A stretch of DNA of 45,444 bases. Source: a bacterium. GTDB taxonomy: Bacteria; Armatimonadota; Chthonomonadetes; Chthonomonadales; Chthonomonadaceae. Numbering within the stretch: position 1 is the first letter of the stretch; every line of letters begins with the position of its first letter. The DNA lies in NCBI GenBank assembly GCA_021777995.1, contig JAJYCW010000009.1:1-45444 (forward strand), read 5' to 3'. This document shows, piece after piece, positions 43,306-45,444 of the stretch. A program made the translations under genes and the position numbers. The notes under the pieces were generated by a model. It was not told the DNA's origin and did not search any database. It saw only the letters and a list, made by a program, of their open reading frames with translations.

Positions 43306-45444
43306 TTGGCTTTACTGGAAGTTCTGCCAGAGGAAGTAGAGAACGGGCTTCGTTCGTTAGATACTATCCCAAGGCAGGAAATGGGAGCCGACAAGGATTC
43401 CCGTATTGTATTTGCCACCGACATAAACGTACGCGGTGAATTTTCCACAGAATGGCTAGTCGCCGATCGTGAGCAGATCTTTGTATTTGCTCCAAACGGT
43501 GGCAATAAGGCCAAACTCATTAAATCGGTGCCCTTGGGCGAGGTGCGCGAAGTTCGGGCCGAGATGCAGATAGGCAACGGAGAGCTGCAGGCCCTGACCT
43601 CTACGGAAACGGTACCGCTTATGCGGTTCTCGCATGCCGTCAACGCCGACGCAAACCTGGTGGCACGTAAACTCAGCGCGCTTGCCCGTGGCGAGGACCC
43701 CGGGGCTGAGACCGTTAAGCGAAAGCGCAGGCACTGTCCAAAGTGTCAGCGCATCCTTGCAGACGACACTGATGTCTGTCCCGCATGCCTTGATAAGCGC
43801 GCGATTCTAATGCGGCTGTTTCAGTTTCTCGCTCCCTACAAGCCTCAAGTCCTTCTGGGTGTTGCACTCATCGTATTGTCTACAGCCACTGACCTTACAC
43901 CACCTTATGTCGCGGGAAGGATTGTCGATCTCCTGGCGCCAAAGCTCGTCAAAGGCACTACAAAAGTGCCGGTGCATGCCCTGGTGCCCAGCATGCATGT
44001 GCTTATACTGTGGGTAGCCCTGCTTGCAGTAGTTAAGCTGGCGAGCACCGGGCTTAACTATGCCCAGCAGCGACTCAATCCGTGGTTGGGTGGCCGTATT
44101 GCCATGGATATTCGCATGGCGCTCTATGCCAAACTCAACCAGTTATCCCTCAGCTATTATGACAAGCGCAGCACCGGGTCTGTGATGTCTCGAGTTACGG
44201 GTGACTCGGATAACTTGTGGGACTTCCTGCAAGGCGGTGTGCCTTGGCTCACATCTAATGTCCTCACTCTGGTAGGTATAGGCATTATCCTGTTTCGGTT
44301 GAACTACCAGCTGGCTCTGCTTATGCTCATCCCCACTCCTGGTATCTTTCTGTTGGCACGCTGGTTTATGCCAAGGGCTCGCCGACGATATCATGTGGTG
44401 TGGCACCGAATAAGCAAGATGTACTCTGTCCTTAACAGTACACTCTCTGGTATGCGGGTGGTTAAAGCCTTCGCTCAAGAGGATCGCGAAGTGAACTTCT
44501 TCGGTAACCGCAACCAGTCTGTGTTCCTCGCGAGTTACGATGCCAACGCCTTCAGGGCGACGTTCTGGCCACTGCTCGGTTTATTAATGTCTGCAGGTTC
44601 TTACATCATCTGGCTTGTGGGCGGTCACTTCGTTATCTCCAAGGTTATGACCATCGGCGTCCTCACCATGTTCAACGGTTACCTGATGTCGTTCTATCAA
44701 CCCTTCATGAACTTTAGTCAGGTTCTTGACTGGTCCACCCGGTCCATGACGGCTGCTGAGCGCGTGTTTGAGGTGCTGGATACCGATCCTGAAATTGTGG
44801 ACGCACCTGATGCCGTGGCAATGCCTAATATGCGTGGTGATGTTGAGTTCGATCACGTTACATTCACGTATGACAATGCCCGTCGTGCGCTAGAGAATTT
44901 TACTCTGTGCGTTAAATCAGGTGAGATGATCGGCCTTGTGGGGCACAGCGGAGCCGGGAAGACCACGATCATCAACATGCTTTCTCGGTTCTACGATCCC
45001 AGCGAGGGGACTATTCTGGTTGACGGTGTGGACATTAGAAACATATCCCGAGCGGATTTCCGTCGGCAATTGGGCATAGTGCCTCAGGAGCCGTTTCTAT
45101 TCCCGGGGACAATCTATGACAACATTGCCTATTCGCGTCCGGATGCTACGCCCCTCGAGGTAATCACTGCCGCTAAAGCAGCGAACTGCCATGAATTCAT
45201 TATGCGGTTCCCCGATGGATACGATACGAGTGTGGGTGAAAGGGGGCAGCGGCTTTCGGGCGGTGAGCGGCAGCGCATTTCCATTGCTCGTGCAATTCTG
45301 CATAATCCTCGCATTCTCATTCTTGACGAAGCAACAGCTTCGGTTGACACCGAGACCGAAAAGCTAATACAAGATGCCATCGCCCGACTCATACAGAACC
45401 GCACGACATTTGCTATCGCCCATAGGTTGTCAACTCTTCGCAAC
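43306..45444 (+). CDS. ABC exporter with N-terminal PH-like and zinc-ribbon extension (3' end cut by window)
   Basis: At least 713 residues, open at the window end. From a TTG at 43306 (GGAG 7-10 nt upstream) residues 1-130 form a PH-like beta region (GEFSTEWLVADREQIFVFAP, VPLGEVREVRAE). A zinc ribbon follows with C144-C147 and C158-C161 (CPKC, CPAC). Six helices occupy about 170-460. The ATPase domain has Walker A GHSGAGKTT (546 on), signature LSGGERQR (650 on), Walker B LILDEATASVD with D674/E675, and the switch His in IAHRLS. It should be a homodimeric type IV exporter; substrate unknown. The cytoplasmic extension is the unusual part. Confidence 0.9.
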   Translation, partial: MALLEVLPEEVENGLRSLDTIPRQEMGADKDSRIVFATDINVRGEFSTEWLVADREQIFVFAPNGGNKAKLIKSVPLGEVREVRAEMQIGNGELQALTSTETVPLMRFSHAVNADANLVARKLSALARGEDPGAETVKRKRRHCPKCQRILADDTDVCPACLDKRAILMRLFQFLAPYKPQVLLGVALIVLSTATDLTPPYVAGRIVDLLAPKLVKGTTKVPVHALVPSMHVLILWVALLAVVKLASTGLNYAQQRLNPWLGGRIAMDIRMALYAKLNQLSLSYYDKRSTGSVMSRVTGDSDNLWDFLQGGVPWLTSNVLTLVGIGIILFRLNYQLALLMLIPTPGIFLLARWFMPRARRRYHVVWHRISKMYSVLNSTLSGMRVVKAFAQEDREVNFFGNRNQSVFLASYDANAFRATFWPLLGLLMSAGSYIIWLVGGHFVISKVMTIGVLTMFNGYLMSFYQPFMNFSQVLDWSTRSMTAAERVFEVLDTDPEIVDAPDAVAMPNMRGDVEFDHVTFTYDNARRALENFTLCVKSGEMIGLVGHSGAGKTTIINMLSRFYDPSEGTILVDGVDIRNISRADFRRQLGIVPQEPFLFPGTIYDNIAYSRPDATPLEVITAAKAANCHEFIMRFPDGYDTSVGERGQRLSGGERQRISIARAILHNPRILILDEATASVDTETEKLIQDAIARLIQNRTTFAIAHRLSTLRN

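Overview
The window looks like a chromosomal segment of a diderm-type bacterium, most likely a member of the Armatimonadota. The strongest lineage hint is the pseudopilin at 13568-14425. It has the prepilin helix, the stretch [13 protein letters not shown], then SCLSNFRQ and MYTQDYDE, a combination I associate with Armatimonadota (established knowledge, not a search). Base composition is moderate to GC-rich, genes are tightly packed, and I see no insertion sequence, prophage, CRISPR array, rRNA or tRNA. Most of the window is core chromosome with a few accessory genes.

Layout. (1) 1-5029: a co-directional [NiFe]-hydrogenase maturation operon, hypF(partial)-hypC-hypD-hypE-hypA-hypB, with overlapping or touching genes; the hydrogenase itself is not in the window. 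(2) 5116-6694: a divergent short-chain dehydrogenase/TetR pair around a strong promoter that carries two 17-bp dyads 22 bp apart. (3) 6953-14425: a secreted GH30 glycosidase, the prmC-prfA translation-termination pair, a secreted phosphodiester-glycosidase-family protein with an Ig-like tail, an aldo/keto reductase, a tiny proline-rich membrane protein and the pseudopilin. (4) 14910-16744: serC and queC. (5) 16944-21940: an RND efflux operon (lipoprotein adaptor, 1101-residue pump, YgaP-like small membrane protein). (6) 22605-27457: rpoZ, dnaJ, prmA, rsmE and a TPR-like protein. (7) 27458-28516: a 1.06-kb intergenic region with a compact, promoter- and terminator-bounded candidate RNA gene and then the mraZ promoter. 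(8) 28517-40311: a division and cell wall (dcw) cluster, mraZ-rsmH-ftsL-like-PBP, an intrinsic terminator, then murE-murF-mraY-murD-ftsW-murG. (9) 40453-42301: ctaA-ctaB for heme A synthesis. (10) 42557-45444: an unknown membrane-anchored protein and a 3'-truncated ABC exporter with an unusual N-terminal extension.

How the genes work together. The hyp genes build the Fe(CN)2CO centre and insert nickel. PrmC methylates the GGQ glutamine of the release factor encoded beside it. RpoZ, DnaJ, PrmA and RsmE form a housekeeping block for transcription, folding and ribosome modification. The dcw genes carry the peptidoglycan precursor from UDP-MurNAc-L-Ala-D-Glu (and its D-Glu-adding precursor) to lipid II and its polymerisation, with MurE carrying the DNPR motif typical of meso-diaminopimelate-adding enzymes. 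CtaA and CtaB convert heme B to heme A for a cytochrome oxidase encoded elsewhere.

The most interesting unexplained object is the roughly 190-nt transcription unit at 27660-27889. It has a near-consensus promoter, a Shine-Dalgarno sequence with 12 contiguous bases complementary to the canonical 16S rRNA 3' end, an 11-residue ORF, a 13-bp long-range helix that would sequester that Shine-Dalgarno, two more hairpins and an intrinsic terminator. A second notable feature is a four-tract G-rich array (possible G-quadruplex and MraZ operator) at the start of the mraZ leader.
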